NCBI GenBank assembly: GCA_935421135.1
Contig: OW285195.1
Span: 15,700,158-15,764,157 of the forward strand
DNA: 64,000 bases
Source of the DNA: Bugulina stolonifera
Taxonomy: Eukaryota; Bryozoa; Gymnolaemata; Cheilostomatida; Bugulidae
Direction of reading: 5' to 3'
Positions 44,419 to 57,700 of the stretch are shown in pieces. The notes beneath the pieces were generated by a model that ran no database searches, was not told where the DNA came from, and was given only the letters and a program-made list of their open reading frames with translations. The first letter of the stretch is position 1, and each line of letters opens with the position of its first letter. The translations under genes were made by a program, and so were the position numbers.

Positions 44419-45195
44419 CCAACTAAATTCATAAAGGCTACTGTTGCACACAGCAACTATACAGCCATGTACTTACAATATTTACGAATGCACATTGGCA
44501 GGTCATCTGAACATTTGTACTTTTACATACATGTATGACTATTTCTGACATTACATGTAAATTGCATGGGTAGTGTTTGATGGGGGCGAGTAGTGAATTA
44601 ATCATTAATGATTAATCATTTCTATCAAATTCACATGTCATCATCCTCAAACTATGTTTATATCAGGGCATATAACTTCAGATTGATCTTATATCATTTA
44701 ACAACTAGGCTAGCCTCGATAGCAAGATATTAGGCCCGGCACAACTTGTCAAATTTAGCATAAATAACTTCTTTCAAACTAGAGAATTTTTTTACAATAC
44801 TGACGCAATTTGTCAATCAGTGTCTCAGAATGTTGACAGGGTGCATAGAAGTACAGACACGCCCTTGTGATTGGCCGATAATAATTAAGAGATTAAAGAC
44901 TGGTAGAGCGGCGCTCTTATTCTAGGCAGGATGTCTGTATTTCATCATCGCATTAGATATACAATGTATGAGTACATAGTATGTACAGGATCAGTATCAA
45001 CTGTTCTGATGTAAGATAGATAAGAATGTGCACATGCTATAGACATCCTTCTTGTAGTAACACAATGCATATAATATATGCAAACCATGCTTAGACTAAT
45101 GTATACATGTCTTCCGGCTTATGCATTCCTACAACACTGACATCCTGAAAGGCAAAGCAGGAATAGGCTACCGTTTAACAATTATACCATAATAC
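44419..45195. other. intergenic, nothing recognised
   Basis: Includes a short perfect inverted repeat (AATCATTAATGATTAATCATT near 44598, quoted in part) and AT-rich DNA. No coding support. Confidence 0.4.
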
Positions 45196-45820
45196 TGTAA
45201 TGGTCTTTTTTGGGAGGGGGGTTGTGATGTCGTCCTAAGACGACCCCTTTGTCTAAAATGAAGAACGTATGAGTGGTGCTAGGTCTTTTCATTACATGAA
45301 AGATCAACAGGTACTAGTAGCCCAATGACTACTCAAGACGACCCATGTGGTCCCGAGTCAATGCTTGTTTGCTATACTGAGAAAGAGTATGTACCGAACT
45401 AGCAGGAAGCTCTGGAAGCAAGGTCGAGGACCTTGATGACTGGAGGGACCAATAATACGAAGTGAAGTAGCATCAACTGAGACAATGAACATGAAACAAT
45501 GTGCTTTATGTACTATAAGAACTTCTGGAAGCCCGATGGCCGACCCAAAACATGTCCATGTTGGGTACAACAAAAGATGCTTAAAATCATCCAATCCATG
45601 TGCAAATTGAATATCAAGTAATTCTGAGAGGTCGGCCCTCTTTACATGGGTATAAAAAGGACATAATTGCTCAGTAATGCACATAATAAGTATATAAGTG
45701 ATATTGAATTATAAAGGTATGGTCAAAACATCCAGCTAAGTGCAAAGTGTTAAAGGCTAAACAAGTAGAGCTGTGACAACTACATGGCACTTGGGACGCT
45801 ATAGGGTCCTGACCATTACA
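45196..45820. mobile_element. solo LTR, copy B (625 bp), 4-bp target duplication ATAC
   Basis: Ends TGTAATGGTC and GACCATTACA are a perfect 10-bp inverted repeat with TG...CA termini. ATAC is duplicated at 45192-45195 and 45821-45824. A TATA box (GGTATAAAAAGG, about 45649) lies inside. Homologous to copy A at 35377-36183 in the same orientation, but about 180 bp shorter. It lies just past the poly(A) signal of the HMT gene. Confidence 0.85.
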
Positions 45821-45936
45821 ATACTACCAATCTAAAGCATCCTTCTCTACATACTCTAGTTTTAATTGTTTCCACACTTTTAGGTGTTTTATACAATAAA
45901 AACTAATTTCTGATTTTCATTAAAGCATTTTCTCAT

Positions 45937-45942
45937 TTTATT
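45937..45942 (-). other. poly(A) signal of the homocysteine S-methyltransferase gene
   Basis: AATAAA on the minus strand, 216 nt past the stop codon. Confidence 0.55.
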
Positions 45943-46157
45943 CAGATTAATGCACATGTAGCAAATAATGAGGTACAGATGTAAATTATAACCAGAAGTA
46001 TATTCTGTGTCACAATAATAATAATATATTATTATACAATGCAATGTACACCCAACATTTTGCACAGAGTTTAAATTACAATAAAAAAACTGTCACCAGT
46101 TAAAAAATTGTTGTGGGTGGTGCTATATCGCCTCCACTTATTTACAGGCTATTTCAC

Positions 46158-49100
46158 TTATTTACAGGCTACTTTATCCAAAGTTCTCCTCATATCCTGG
46201 ATTTCCTTATGTGTCACTTGACAACAGCCACCTATAATCCTAGCCCCTTTCTCAACACACATTCTCATAAATGACTGAATATCAGAGAGCTTGCTTCCTC
46301 CACCCCAACCACTTCCACTTTGCCAAAGTTCTCCACTACAGTATAGGAATAGAAGTAGGTACAACAGATATCACAGCACAGTTTGATTGTATTTCGGTGC
46401 AAATGCAGCAGGATTGACTATACAGTGTAGCTACAATTTAGTATGATAAAATTCTCTTCTTGTGTTAAGGGAACACAACTCCGAGCATAAGGGTATAGCC
46501 AGCAATGTTATAATACTATGAGGCTGTAGACTACCAGTACTGTAGTTTGTTGCTGATAGTGTCTTCGAAATTCCAATTCCAAAGGTGCCTGGGGTTTACC
46601 AAGTTAGCCTGTACTTGAAATTTAGGTCACAAAACATTATGATTTTCAGAATGGTTGTAAACACAAAGAAACCTTTACCATAGCCTCAGGTGCTCCCAAA
46701 TTTTACATAATAGGGGCGTGACTGTCTTCCCAGAAAAGGGAATAAAAATAACCTGAGACCCTGCAAATAATGTAACTACATACAGACCTTACATCGCATA
46801 ACAATTGAGCTGGAAAATACCAACCTATTGGGATAGACTATGAACTGCTGCCTTTCTTTGTAAACTTGTAGAGAGTCTAGAAGGGATCCAATGAACTCTG
46901 GGCTAGTACAGTTAACCCCCACATGGGTGACCTGACTACAGTCAACACCACACTTCACAGCATCTGACAGTAACTCTCCATGGTTAGTATATAGGCCATT
47001 CTGTGCAAAGCGAGAACATAGTAAAAGGTAGACAACTCCAAGAAAACTAGAATAAGTTTAGAGGACAGATAATTCCAAATTAATAGCCAAAGTCAAAGAT
47101 ATGAAAACTCCTAACAAATGTTAGCTATTCCACTACTAATATAGAGGGCAACACTGCTTCACCTTGCAGGAGTAAGAGAGCCAAGCATTCATTCGAGGAA
47201 ACTCATTCTCTAGCAACTTCACCAACGCCTTTCCTTCCTTTGTTCCTGGTAGCGTCTCAAATGCAAACATGTCTACCCCGGCCTCAGCCAGTGCCTGTAA
47301 TACCAGTTAGTGGTAAACCACTCTGTTCAATGCTGTACAGCATAAATATACAATATACAATAAACAATTGCTAATATAAACCACACAACTTGGATTTAAA
47401 GAGGAATATTATGGAAGAATTCAGTCACAGTACATACGATGTACATAAGTAAACTAAAAGAATAAACCAGCTTAGTGTTAGTAAAACTATACAGCTCCAT
47501 GCTGCAATGATATAAACACAACAATATAATGTTAGTTTAAAACACTGAAATTACATGGATAAAGCAATGATCTAGCAAGGATAGCCCATGGTTCCAAACT
47601 TTGCAACATGATGAGTGGCTTTGTTTGCGTTTGGACCTCATTCTAGTAGGTCTGTAATACTACTATAGATATCTATAAATACCTACATTCATTCTTGGTC
47701 GATGCCAGTCAATAAGTTGCTCTTCTGTCATAGTATCCAGGTATAATCCCGTGTACTCTGATCCATCATGAAGACAAGCTCCATATGGTCCTATAGCACC
47801 TGCTATTAACCTGTCAACTAAACGCTGTATCAAGTTACATTTTAGCATTTACATTTATTATTCGATTGATAGCTTATTTGAACAATATAATGCAATATAA
47901 TTTCATGCCATGATGTCGATATACAAGTAAACCATTAGGGCATAATGCTACAATTTATATCCAGAGCAGGGGCGTAACTTTTGAAAAATTTTTGGGGTGG
48001 CTGGAAGTCGGGTGTTTACGCAGGCCAACAACCTGCCCGAGCGCGGGGTGAGTGCGGAAGGGGCGCAGCGCCCTCCCGCAAGGGGGGTCCGGGGGTCTCC
48101 CCCGGAAAAAAATTAGAAAATTACTACCTATGTAGATATGCAATTTCGGGACATTTAAGGTGTAAAATTACTGCTCAAAATAATTGGATATTAGATATGT
48201 ATAGTCAAGTAAATCAAAGTAGCACAAGACAGTTGAAATTTTTCCCGCTGTGATACATTAAACTGAGCTTTTCATAAAAAGATATAGAATAAGTTTGAGC
48301 GCCGAAAAAATATAGGCTAAATTGGTTCTCTAAGTAATTATTCCTCACTACTAAAGCTTCACTAGAAATTAGACCTATATTATCTCAACTAGGCCACCTT
48401 AAGCACACTAGATCTGACATTAGGCCTACTAGTACTGACTAGTCTACTTAAACTACTGACCAGGATACTATCATGAAACAAAATAAAAATACAGAAACAA
48501 AAAAAATAATAAACGGATAAGTCTGCTAACACTAGCACCAAAAGATTTTGCGTTTTCTTTCTCCAAAAAAAATATTTTTTCCTACACTGACAAGAATAAG
48601 AATAGAATCAATTAATTAAATAATACAATATATATTATTATTATAATTTATTATACAAATATTAATTTATTATTATTATACTTTATTAATATCTATTTTT
48701 AATAATATCAAAACCCCACTCATGTAGCCACCAAATCTAGCAATAAGCTTTGCTCACATACATACTAACAATCTACTTGGAAGCCTATACAATGTTCATT
48801 TTTTTAATGGAGGACGGAGGTTGTAAAGAAGCAGTTATAACTTAAAAAGTAGCAACAAGTTATTCAGTCTGTACGGAAAATTCCAAGTTATGTAGCTTGA
48901 GATTAAAGTAATTCATGGAACCGGTTTGGCTTTATATTCAATATATTCTACATATTATGCAACTGCAATTATAAGTAGCTACAAACCTTGAGCTAATCAC
49001 CCTGATTGTAAATAATGATTGGCTATTTCTAGTTATCCGATAATTTGATTGGTTTGTGGGAAAGTAGCGTGTCGCATAAACCATATTCTATACTACGTCC

Positions 49101-49893
49101 TTAGAAATACGTAGTAAGGAAAACTTGTTTACCGCGGTCATAGGAGAACATAACTCTATGGCCGCCGTAGAATTGATACCCCTGAATTCAAAAACACCAT
49201 TTTTGGCCCACTTTATTTTAAAATTTAGGGGCGGCCATGCCGCTCTGCCGCCCCTAAAGTTACGGCCCTGCAGAGTATTGTCAATGCTGATAGTCTAGAG
49301 CCGCCAACCATAGATGGCATTGCAATAGCCACAAGAGTGTACTTACACATTCTTGCCTGTTTTCCTCCTGTATGATTCGACCACAGGCTTAGCTATATGA
49401 GTCACCGATTCCTTGATATATTGCAAAGTCTCCGGATTTGAGAGGTGGAGGTAATCCCTAAACCCTTGTAGAGACACTTGGTATGTGTTGGTCTCAATTA
49501 TGTCTGCACCTGCTTCTGTGAATTCTCTGTGAGCTTCTAAATATGAATGTATATAGGCTAGCGATAAAATTTGACATTAAATTTAATAATTTAATTCCCA
49601 AAATTTCACAGACTGGACTAGCTACAAGTTAAAGTTTAGTTACCAAGTCATGATTCTTGCTATTGATCCAGGTAATTTGCAGACACGCGCAAACGTCTTT
49701 TATCTCATAATTCACAATGATAATAATGATAATTTAAAAAATCGTACGCACCTTGAATAGCAGCTTGGTCTGTGTGCAGAAGGCGTGCACTCCACAAAGG
49801 GTCCGAGTTCAGTGATGAATAACCGTTGGCAACTAGCTGGGAAGCCAAACCCCCATCTAAAATGGAGCAAAGTGTAGACATAGGCGTTGCCAT
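46158..49893 (-). CDS. homocysteine S-methyltransferase (MmuM/HMT type)
   Basis: Transfers a methyl group, usually from S-methylmethionine or AdoMet, to homocysteine to give methionine; cytosolic TIM barrel with catalytic zinc. Exons in transcript order: 49893-49752, 49536-49349, 47824-47687, 47294-47163, 47000-46825, 46335-46158. All junctions are in phase and give 317 residues, close to E. coli MmuM. Motifs: [10 protein letters not shown] near the N-terminus, [60 protein letters not shown] (first zinc Cys), YPNSGELW and [11 protein letters not shown] (the Cys-Cys zinc pair). The first ATG (49893) is used; a second Met four codons later is possible. Intron 2 carries a 1.3-kb DNA transposon. 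BHMT is less likely because the protein is short and lacks BHMT-type extensions. Confidence 0.94.
47967..49270. mobile_element. hAT-like non-autonomous element (1.3 kb) in HMT intron 2
   Basis: Terminal inverted repeats CAGGGGCGTAACTTT and AAAGTTACGGCCCTG (one mismatch). CAGAG flanks both ends (47962-47966, 49271-49275), a possible short target duplication. A GC-rich subterminal block at 48030-48110 (GGGGCGCAGCGCCCTCCCGC, GGGGGTCCGGGGGTCTCCCC) contrasts with the AT-rich middle. No transposase frame remains. The terminal motif is of hAT kind, but the 5-bp duplication is shorter than the usual 8 bp. Confidence 0.8.
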
Positions 49894-49998
49894 TATTCCA
49901 CAGTCAACACGTCTTATCTGAGCGATTATTTAACTGAATGGGAGTGAGGTAATAAAAGAATAAAACATAATCACGAGAAAAATCCTAGCAAGGATAGT

Positions 49999-50269
49999 AG
50001 GTGTCTTCGCGACCTGAACTTCAGACCCAGACCGATTTACAAAAATATTTTCCGGCACACATCCGTCACAGAGTCGCAAACACACCGGCCTGGGCCAAAA
50101 GCAACATCCCCATTTTAGCGCGAAGAAATCAGGTGTGCCGATGAGCTGGGGATGGTTTCGTCCGGCCAAGCAAAATCCCAGGCCAATAGCCCTTCTGACT
50201 TGGGTCGGACGGCCATCTTGTAAATTTTATTTGCGACCCGGGCTCGTCCAAGAGGTCGCGAAGACACCT
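49999..50269. mobile_element. MITE family 1, copy 2 (271 bp), between HMT and eIF4G
   Basis: Same 17-bp terminal repeats and same 271-bp length as 7007-7277, differing at a modest number of positions. It lies 106 bp upstream of the HMT start codon. TCCTAGCA occurs on both sides (49983-49990 and 50274-50281), a few bases away from the element ends. Confidence 0.88.
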
Positions 50270-51728
50270 TCTGTCCTAGCACGCGAACGGAAACAGTTAC
50301 GCCCATCTGTACAAACATGTCAAGGTCACATAAACGGAAGCACCTCATCGTAGTCTACCGCGTCATACCGAAGCTGTCCCCAAGAATATCGGTGAGTAAA
50401 AATGTGACTGGGAAATAAAATCCCATGTCATCCTGTCATTTCATTCATTTACCACACTGAATCGTGGGTAAACTAACAAATAAACCCCGTAGCGAAACAT
50501 TTGAGTTGTCATTGCATCTATGTTGTAGGGACAAGCATGGTTTCTTCTCAGTAAAGTCCACTTCCCGAGGACGTCCACTGACAGGGTTAAAACCCAACCA
50601 CAAGTACATCAACTTTAAATTCATTCAAAGAAAGTGAACGTAAGAAAACTGTTATTACTTCAGTAATGCTCTACCAGCCTGTTATATTATTATTGACAGA
50701 GGTTTGCCAGTGGCTGCACAGTGAACCTAGTTTAAATTTAGACTGGTACCACTACTTAAATTCGGAACTTTCTTTTTGTAGTTGATTCTCATGGATTTAT
50801 TTGATTTGATTCTATTACTTTTAAACTATTATAATTTTTTAGGTCCAATTTTTTCTATTAGTCTACTGCTACTCCACTGACTGACTTGCTTACTTAATCT
50901 GTTTCACTTCTATCACTAAGACTGTTATTCGTGCCCAAGGTTTACAATCACAATGACATTAACACGATCACCACCAATTAAATTTTAGTTTAATCCATGA
51001 TTACTTCATAGCCATAATTAGTAGGTCTAGATAGATATTAAGTGAATAATGCATAAGTAAATCCATGATACTTACCACTGTTGTTCTGGGGTTTTTTAGA
51101 GGTTTTTGGAGATTGGCATTAAGAATATTAATATTGATCATCATGATAAATAATTGTTATTGCGTGTCATATGCATCTGGTCTGTAGCAGTAGCAATTAG
51201 GTGCAGTGCTGTTAGGGTCTACAGTTCAATACACTGAGATTCATATTTGTATTTGGAGAGTTCTACAAAAATACAACTCTTGCTCCAATTTTGTAGAAGA
51301 ATAACGCTGTTGTATTTTACTGAATGGTCCTGCACCATACCTATTATATATTTAATGTGGCATTAAAATCTGCAATGGAGTTTTCATCTGTGCTACTATA
51401 ATGTTGGTATTATTTGTTCATTCGACTTAGTCATAGTTGTGTATGGTAGGTAGGTCTATTTCTCTATGGAATAGTCATAGTCAACAAGATTGTTTCCTAT
51501 AGTATAGTTAAAATTGAGACCGGCTGAAATTCTTTGGTATTGGTGTTTTTCTAGTTTATGTTCCATTGTACACTTCTGTATAATGATTAAGGTTATTTTA
51601 GCTTTATATTTGTGAGTAATGCATTTAATTTTTAAATGTTGCGGCTCATTTTTCATATGAATAACCATACTCATGTTCGTGTAATCTTGTGTTTTAGCTA
51701 AGAACACAACAGTTGAAGCAAATATAAG
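50270..51728. other. HMT/eIF4G divergent promoter region and probable eIF4G leader
   Basis: GC-richer sequence at 50270-50400 ends in a strong donor (AATATCG|GTGAGT at 50391) and could be the first, largely non-coding exon of eIF4G. A second exon-like block follows an acceptor (ATGTTGTAG at about 50527) and is open to a stop near 50639. The remainder to 51728 is AT-rich. Possible acceptors before the eIF4G ATG include GTTTTAG at about 51697. Confidence 0.45.
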
Positions 51729-54700
51729 ATGTCATATACTGCTGCACCTAATAATAACAATATGCACCGTCAGGTTTGTCTGGTTAATTTGTCTCTCTAT
51801 ACCTCTGCTGAACATCTCCGAGTTGCATGATTTTCAAACTAGTGCAACGCGGTTAGGACCCTGATATTGTTAATCAACTATTGTTGCAGTTATGATGGTA
51901 GTCGATATGTCACATACGTATTGTATCACTGCTGCTTGTTTTGAAAATATTTACTATACACGTGCCGTTACTTATCCTGGATACAGGGTCGATACTCTAG
52001 GTTTGGTGTAAGTAAAGTACTAGATGTGGACTAACACCAGATCAATTAACTGATTAAACCAACATTTCTGGCATCCTAAACTGCAATCACACTTGGTCTA
52101 AACTTTGATCATATGTATTCTATGTTAGGTTTCTGCTATCGACATGTTTTTTCACTCTAGACATTTTCCTTTCTGATTATTCTATACACTGTTTGGGTGT
52201 ATAGTGATACAGTATTAGTATAGCATAGTATACTGATTATGGTATTGCTTGTGTTTGAAATCGGAATTTTCATGGCCGAGCTGGCAGCAGGAGTGTTGGT
52301 CACTGACCACATTGCTTGAGGCTACATAGAAACTATACTAGGCCTGCGGCTGGGTCAAAAAAGTTCAACATTTTGAACTTAATGAACCTGGTGCTAGCTT
52401 AATGCTCTAGCTGAAATCGACTGTCTGTCCATGCCTCAAACATGTGACTTTCACCAATACAAGGGTTTTGTACTATCTATAGTTTGTCCGTTTCTATCCT
52501 CATTAGAACCGATCATCTACCAGACACCCTCATCACCCACAGCAGAGGCCTCAACATATGCAACAGATGACCGCAGCCATGTCAATACCCATTCAGTACC
52601 CACAACAAATATACATGGCTGCTCCTAACCAGGTAAATCGTTATACACAGTCATCTACTAAGATCTTAGGTTAAGTAGGCTCTGTGGATTTGAGTTTAGT
52701 ACACTAATAATTATACTGTCATGTGTCCAGTGCTTTCTGAATAGAGGAGGATAATATTATGCTCATGTCCATCAGTTATTGACTCTCTCTCATCTCTTTG
52801 TCTCCTCTCCCCTCCTGGTGCCAGAGTTTCTCCATCTCACTATTACATAACTGTTGTCCTTTGTCCTAGGTGTCAACTTGTAATCTCCAGTGTTGAAACA
52901 TTGGAGACAGACTGACAGACTTGTCTCCCTCTCTCCTATAAACCAGTTGTGTCCCTGTTACTCGGTCATATACCTACATTGTACTTTCTTCCTTATTGAT
53001 TTTCTGTCCATTGGTCTATATTGGCCTTTCTATGCTGGGAATTCCAATTGTTTGTTAGTTTGCTGAGTCACTGGAGTGTATAAATGACTTTCCCCGACCA
53101 GTTTTCCAATATTATTCTTACTTTTACTAGTACTCGTGCCAACTAGATGATGTAGTGGCCTTGTGTCTGGCCTCCTCTTCTACTTACCACAAGTACCACT
53201 ATAACATATCAGTACACCACGTATACATTGTGATTACTAGTAGAGAGTATAATATACTAGACTACTGCCAGTATATTATACTCTATACTAAATCCTGTTA
53301 CTGGTTGGAGGAAGTGTCATAGTTGTATTACATCACTGGTAAAGGAAGTGCTAGAATTGACAACTCCACACTAGACTATCTTGTTAGATATAATCTATCA
53401 TAGGAGTGTGAGGAGATCTGTTAACTACCTTGACTTACAATCGGTCACACAGTTGTACATGAGTGTGGGATTGATTATACTTAATTTGTTACTCTGGCTA
53501 GTAGTAGTAGGGCAGGGTTACTACTAATTGTTGTCATAGCATTTAATCACCCATTAATCCATACACTTGTAGGAATGCAGTCACTACAGACTATATAACA
53601 CAGCTGCTAATCTATACAAGCCATTCCTAGAAATCTAAATAAATATTCATTCACTTTCTGTAGATAAGGCTCTCCTGCTATAAACTATGTACATGTAATT
53701 ACTAACCTACTACTATAATTATATGACTATTGGCACTCTACCACATATTGGTACAGTGAGTGCTACAGCACCAGAAGAATCTTTTGGTAAACAACTGGCT
53801 GCTATAATAATAATATAGCCCTTGTTCAGGTCTTGTCAGTGACAACAATTTAGCTGTCAGTCTTATTGTTCCATCTCACAGTCCAAGTACTTGTATAATT
53901 ATCTCTATTCAGCAGCAGAGTGATCTCTCCTGACAATACTGGGGCTAGACTATTATAGAACAGCTGCATACTCAAGTCTCTTGTTTACTGTTATGTAACA
54001 GGTTATTGTTGTTGTCCCTATCAAAGCTGTGTACGGACCTGTTTATTTTTGGGCTATTGTATTATCTGTGCAGTCACTACTTATGATGGCTAATCCCTTG
54101 GTCACTAGCATTATGTAATCAACTGTGCTTGCTCTACCTTCTACCCACATATTGTATGTACTGGCTGCACTCTTTCTTCCTTCAATACCTCCCTCTTGAT
54201 GCTGGAGTTCACTTGAAGGCTATCCAAACAATGTCCTCTCCATCTAGGATGTAGTTAGTTACATTTAGTAGTATGTGAGTAGCATCACAATGTCATGATC
54301 ACTCTCACTAATCACCTGCTGGCACCTGATTCCTATCTGTAAGAATATATTGGTAATAAGGAAGGCATTGTGAGAGCCACCTTTATTTGTAGTTGGATGG
54401 TATGCTGCATTATCACACACACAATGAGAAGGTGTATAACACTATATGTTATGTGAACGAATTGCAAAACTACACTTGTACTAATACTGGCATACCTCAC
54501 GGAGTATAGTCCACTAACAGTGGTATCCATTCCCATAGCAATATCACTGACCTCCAGCATGGTTTGAGGTGATTGTGAAGTCTACTACAGGTGTCATCCT
54601 GTTAGAGAGCAGTTCCCATAATATTGGGCTAGTTGCAATGATAGTGGGCTGTAGCTGGATGTTTTGTAACTCTTTTAGCATTCGGGTCTATAGAGTTGGT

Positions 54701-57700
54701 TGTTGTTACTGCTCGTTGGAGCTGGTTGCTGTAGGTTTGTTGGGCCCACATGCTCCTGCAGTGGAAGACAAGGCTCTTCCACTTAGATCCCAGCTCATAC
54801 AAGCTTGACTTGATAGAGACTTGTTAACTAGCTGACTAGTGTGTACATGGGGTGTGGATCCATCTAGCCACAGTCCCTCAATTGGAAAGTGTTTATTATT
54901 AGGATATTTCTTGGGCTGGACCAAAGTAGACCATTACATCTTGCCTGCTCTCCTGTGTGCATCTGCCCTGCTCTCTCAGGTCAGTACCGTGTACAGCTAT
55001 GTCAGTATGTAGCTGTCAAAAGTTATGTGACTTATATTCTCCTTTGTCATGATTAGTGGACTTTTGAAGAGTTCCCCTGGTACTCTAATGGCCTCACGCT
55101 ACATTAGTGTAATTGACTCCACAAGATCTGCTTATGTTATAATATATCTGTGAGGTAGCCCTAGTTAAGTCTGTGAGGTAGTCCTAGTTAAATCTGTGAG
55201 GTAGCCCTAGTAAAGTCTGAGAAGTTGGGTGGGAGGGGGGGGGGTCCAGACTGGAATGGTTTGTGAATCTGGTTCTGGCCAGCAGTTACTACCTTCCTCG
55301 GTTCTAACTGCTGCTGTCCGTAGGGGCATACATTGTCACCATGTTGATACAGGTAAGACCTTTCAAATGCCAGTCTGTGGTTGATCAAAGAAGGAGAGGC
55401 TATGGGTTATTGCATAGTTTGGTATGTAGACCACCCTTAGTACCGATGTGTGCTGTTTTTACAGCAGTCTTCATGTGAACCTACTTCCTTGTTGAATTGG
55501 AGGCCCGTCTGTGGTTGTCTTCTCTTCTTAATGTTATGTAATGTCGCATTAGCCGGTAGCGTTGCTTCGAGTCCATTCCATAGCGAGTCCATTCCATTCC
55601 ATAGCGGATTGAACAGCAACACGGTTGCACATCTGGGAAGCTGGTGTTCACCTCAGTCTGCTCTTAATCTTAACACCTAGTCTACCCCAACTAACCACTC
55701 AATGCAAACAATCAACACTCCACTTGGTTTTGAAGTGTCTTACTAAGACTTCGTTTTGGCAAAGAATTTCGCAGAGGTGTATGTGACCATGACACTTGGT
55801 TGTTATATACTGCATGAGCTCATGTAACATATATATTACTTGGTGCTGACTTGGATGGATAACTCCAACTGGCAGCACCTCATTGAAACAGTGTGGTCTG
55901 ACTCTGTGTTACTATTTTTATCAGCTGGTGTTGGATGATTCATGACAGAATTCCAATGTCAAAGTATGCATGTATTAGCTACTGGATTCTTTATTCTCCG
56001 TTCAGTCAGTCACAGTCAGTCACGTGCTGCATTATTTAGTAGTCACACGTATATTGCCTACAGTGTTTATAGAGGCTTATTTCCTCAAACCAGCTTCTTA
56101 GTATTAGTGTTGAATGGATGTTGCTAAGGTAGCAGCTAATCAGCTGTTGTACTTGTATAGCAGACACTATTGAGTTAACAATAGAGGTATACTAGGTTAT
56201 ATATAACCACGTGCTTACAACTGGCAGTCAGGCAGCGGCAGTCAGGCAGCGGCAGTCAGGCAGCGGCAGTCAGGCAGCGGCAGTCAGGCAGCGGCAGTCA
56301 GGCAGCGGCAGTCAGGCAGCGATAGTAGTAACACAGACTGCCCTGCACAAAATGGATGAGATGCAGAGGTGGAAGCACATTTAGTGCAGTGAAATCATGC
56401 CCAGTAAATTCATTTCTATCAGTTTCCTTTGTATGGCTAGTTTCCTTGTACTTATGTAACATGGTATTTGTATTTCTCTGCTCATGCCGCACATGTGTAA
56501 TGTCACCCCAAATATCATCTTTGTATTTGTTAGTCAGTATTTAGAGCTAATTGTTCCCCTTCTATTACCTGCATAACTCTCACCACTCACTAGTCCTCCC
56601 CCCCCCCCTCACGTCTATGAGTAGAGTGGGAAGTGTTGACCTTCTTGTCCACCCCAGGTCGCTGTCTCTTCTCCGATTTGATCGGTGGGTTAGTTGGTAG
56701 TGCTGCCACCTACACCTATGTTCAAGTGTTGTAACTACATAGTACTGAAATCATAATCTATCAGTAGCATTATTATATAATATGTTCCAGTATTAATAGT
56801 ATTTTAGTGCCAGGTATGCATCTATTATTAGTTACTGCAATACTAGCCATTGATGTATTATATGTATATACGTGTATAATACACAACATAACTGCTGAGG
56901 GTCAGCACATTAATACAGTGTGCTGTGCTATAGGCTACTACCAACAACTATATTCCTAAATATTATATCCATACACACACTGGGTGGCTAATAGGGTCTA
57001 CCTTCACACATTGTTCATTGTACTTGTGTTATACAACATGGCTGGTCAAGTCTTCCTGTCTATCTGTGTACATTTAGTTGATTGGATTACAGGGCTGACT
57101 ATTGTGTATACACTGTAGATTGTACTAAGTACTAGTAGCATACACATACTAGGTACTAGTACTAACAGCATACAATAGCCAGATGGAGCAGTTGGTTAGA
57201 CTATCATATTCATTTATACTAAATAATGCTACATGAGGCCTCTCTGTCAATGTTAAGTATTAACCCTAGTGGCCGAGTATGTAGAATAGTTATATGACGA
57301 GTATGTAGAATAGTTATGTGACGAGTATGTAGAATAGTTATATGATGAGTATGTAGAATAGTTATATGATGAGTATGTAGAATATTTATATGACGAGTAT
57401 GTAGAATAGTTATATGACGAGTATGTAGAATAGTTATATGACGTATGGATTTGATATAGCCAGGGTTCCTCTTCATTATTATAAAGATGTCACCAGCGAC
57501 CATGACCACACCAATCTGCTGTAGGGAAGGACTACATTACTAACTTAAATGTAAATATGAATTCTCTAGACATGTCTTTCTATCTCGGAGGGTTGGGGAT
57601 CATGTAAGACGGTTCATATGTATGTCTATGACAATCATGCACACATCTTTATACTAGTCTAATCTACACATTTAATATTACTGTGTGTGTACCAGGACTG

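Noticed and set aside
35377..45820. The two LTRs as ends of a single 10-kb retrotransposon
   Set aside because: Each LTR has its own 4-bp flanking duplication, they differ in length, and the DNA between them contains a host-like gene and no gag-pol.
56685..56735. tRNA-like GGTGGGTTAGTTGGTAGTGC
   Set aside because: Only an A-box-like part and a weak B-box-like TGTTCAAGTG; no stems. At most a SINE remnant.
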